Origin: Bacteroidales bacterium
Lineage (GTDB): Bacteria > Bacteroidota > Bacteroidia > Bacteroidales > UBA932
Assembly: GCA_004552115.1 (NCBI GenBank)
Contig: SFPH01000039.1
Location: 1 to 7,423, forward strand
Direction of reading: 5' to 3'
DNA: 7,423 bases
Shown here: piece by piece, positions 6,265 to 7,423 of the stretch
Numbering within the stretch: position 1 is the stretch's first letter
How the letters are laid out: every line of letters starts with the position of its first letter
The notes under the pieces: generated by a model
Databases searched by the model: none
The model's input: the letters and a program-made list of their open reading frames with translations, nothing else
What the model was told of the DNA's origin: nothing
Translations under genes and position numbers: made by a program

Positions 6265-7290
6265 ATGTACAAGGAAAATGACTTTTCCCGCCTGGAACTC
6301 AGACTTGGAGCCTGTCGGGACAATTACAGATATTTCAGGTCGCTGCTGGAGCCTTCCACCAGGCTGCTCGTGCTTGTGAAAGCCAACGCCTACGGGCACG
6401 GAGCGGTGGAATTTGCGGCAATGATGCAGAAGGAGGGGGCGGATTACCTCGCTGTAGCCTATCCCGTGGAGGGCATTGAACTCAGAAAGTCAGGTATCAG
6501 CCTGCCAATCCTTGTCCTGACTGCCGGCACCGACTATTTCAATGAAATGATTGACTATCGGCTCGAACCCGGGATTCCGAATCTACACGCCCTGAAAGCC
6601 TTCTGCGAAGTCCTTGACAGTCGCGGCATAACCGGATATCCTGTTCATGTAAAACTTGACACCGGCATGCACCGCCTCGGCTTCATGACGGATGAAATCC
6701 AGGCCCTCACGGATTTTGTGAAGCAATGCAGATCGGTAAGAGTCAAGTCATTGTACTCCCATCTCGCAGCAGCCGAGGATCCGGCTTCGGATGATTTCAC
6801 ATTGGGGCAGATCCGGATGTTCGAGGATAATGCAAGCCGCATAATCGGAGAAATCGGATACCGTCCGATGCTCCACATCCTCAATTCAGCCGGCATAGAG
6901 AGATTCCCGCAGTTCCAGCACGACATGGTACGCCTGGGAATCGGGATCTACGGCATAAGCGCATTGCCGGGAGTGAAACTGTCCCCTGTGGCATCATTGA
7001 AATGCAAGATATTGCAGATCAAGCATCTGCGCCCTGAAGACGGCACCATAGGCTATGGCAGGCATGGGATGATTGCGCCGGAGGGCACGACCATCGCCAC
7101 CATTCCCGTAGGCTATGCGGACGGCATTGACAGACATCTCGGCTGCGGCAGGGCATCATTCTTCGGCGACACGGTGACAGTCTTCGGTGAAGACCCGACA
7201 GCTTCTGAGCTGGCCGATATCCTCGGAACCATCCCATATGAAATACTGACAAGTATCCCGCGGCGCATTGACCGCGAGATAATCAGATAG
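6265..7290 (+). CDS. alr: Alanine racemase-like PLP protein lacking the CMD segment
   Basis: A fold-type III PLP enzyme of the alanine racemase family, which interconverts L- and D-alanine for peptidoglycan. Seen in the sequence: VKANAYGHG with the PLP lysine K39 and Y43; VKLDTGMHRLGF with K130 and R137; SLYSHLAAAED with H166; NSAG with S208; MVRLGIGIYG with R223, which contacts the pyridine nitrogen; IGYGRH with Y264, the second catalytic base; and TIPYE with Y325. Odd: after GYADG and GCGRA (293-297) the chain runs SFF into GDTVTVFGE. Family members have here about 30 more residues containing a PIVGxxCMDxxM-like active-site segment. The protein is 341 residues instead of about 360-380, and the gap is in frame. 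It may be a low-activity or diverged paralogue. Many Bacteroidota carry a MurF-Alr fusion, but here an in-frame TGA at 6226 rules out an upstream fused domain. ATG 6265 is the only good start. Confidence 0.85.
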   Translation: MYKENDFSRLELRLGACRDNYRYFRSLLEPSTRLLVLVKANAYGHGAVEFAAMMQKEGADYLAVAYPVEGIELRKSGISLPILVLTAGTDYFNEMIDYRLEPGIPNLHALKAFCEVLDSRGITGYPVHVKLDTGMHRLGFMTDEIQALTDFVKQCRSVRVKSLYSHLAAAEDPASDDFTLGQIRMFEDNASRIIGEIGYRPMLHILNSAGIERFPQFQHDMVRLGIGIYGISALPGVKLSPVASLKCKILQIKHLRPEDGTIGYGRHGMIAPEGTTIATIPVGYADGIDRHLGCGRASFFGDTVTVFGEDPTASELADILGTIPYEILTSIPRRIDREIIR

Positions 7291-7310
7291 ATTTCATTGT
7301 CTTGCAGATA

Positions 7311-7338
7311 TCCGGCGGCATCCGTCACTTCCGCCGGA
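7311..7338. terminator. Hairpin between convergent alr and DJ-1-like genes
   Basis: TCCGGCGG (7311-7318) and CCGCCGGA (7331-7338) form a perfect 8-bp GC-rich stem with a 12-base loop, 20 bases after the alr stop and 7 bases beyond the stop of the opposing gene. Its position suits a bidirectional terminator, but neither side has a T run, so the call rests on placement and stem strength. Confidence 0.45.
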
Positions 7339-7345
7339 GAACAGC

Positions 7346-7423
7346 CTACAGCATCAGCGAACTCCTGACGGCAGCCGCTTCCTCTGCTCCCTTGAGATGC
7401 TCGAGAATGGCAAGGCCGAAGTC
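7346..7423 (-). CDS. C-terminal end of a DJ-1/PfpI-like protein (5' part beyond right edge)
   Basis: The last 25 codons of a leftward gene ending in TAG at 7348-7346. The translation is DFGLAILEHLKGAEEA followed by AAVRSSLML. This resembles the C-terminal helix of DJ-1/PfpI/ThiJ family proteins (pattern DFxLAIVExLxGxExAxEVxxxLxL). Members include protein/glyoxal-repair and chaperone-like proteins such as DJ-1 and YajL. The catalytic Cys and Glu lie off the window, so function cannot be judged. It converges with alr, with a hairpin in the short gap. Confidence 0.65.
   Translation of the reverse strand, partial: DFGLAILEHLKGAEEAAAVRSSLML

Overview
The window looks like a chromosomal housekeeping segment from a member of the Bacteroidota, most likely order Bacteroidales. 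Three things point that way: promoters of the Bacteroides type (TTTG about 19 bases before TAnnTTTG, with a perfect example upstream of rpsA), starts with little or no Shine-Dalgarno sequence, and protein sequences of Bacteroidales character (S1, RNase Z, TadA, CorA). The species cannot be read from the sequence. I see no insertion sequence, phage gene, CRISPR array, tRNA or rRNA.

Layout, left to right. A leftward block holds corA (divalent cation channel), then rpsA (ribosomal protein S1), then rnz (tRNA 3' processing, cut by the left edge). rpsA and rnz overlap by 8 bases and are probably cotranscribed. corA is separated from rpsA by a hairpin terminator that is interleaved with the rpsA promoter. 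corA diverges from a rightward NhaC-type Na+/H+ antiporter gene across about 200 bases that hold two opposed promoters and a strong potential hairpin in the corA leader. The antiporter gene converges on a leftward two-gene unit, a membrane zinc metallopeptidase followed one base later by tadA (tRNA A34-to-inosine deaminase). A nested hairpin fills the convergent gap. The peptidase diverges from a rightward free-standing alanine racemase-like gene (alr). That gene converges on the tail of a DJ-1/PfpI-like gene cut by the right edge.

Most genes serve translation (S1, RNase Z, TadA) or ion and envelope homeostasis (CorA, NhaC, peptidase, Alr). They form several independent transcription units rather than one pathway. 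I found no convincing new multi-gene system. The points most worth checking are: (i) the alr product keeps its lysine and tyrosine catalytic residues but has an in-frame loss of about 30 residues covering the conserved CMD active-site segment; (ii) the corA leader begins with a roughly 13-bp stem whose wobble pair fits only the corA-sense RNA; (iii) the corA terminator is interlocked with the rpsA promoter and leader.
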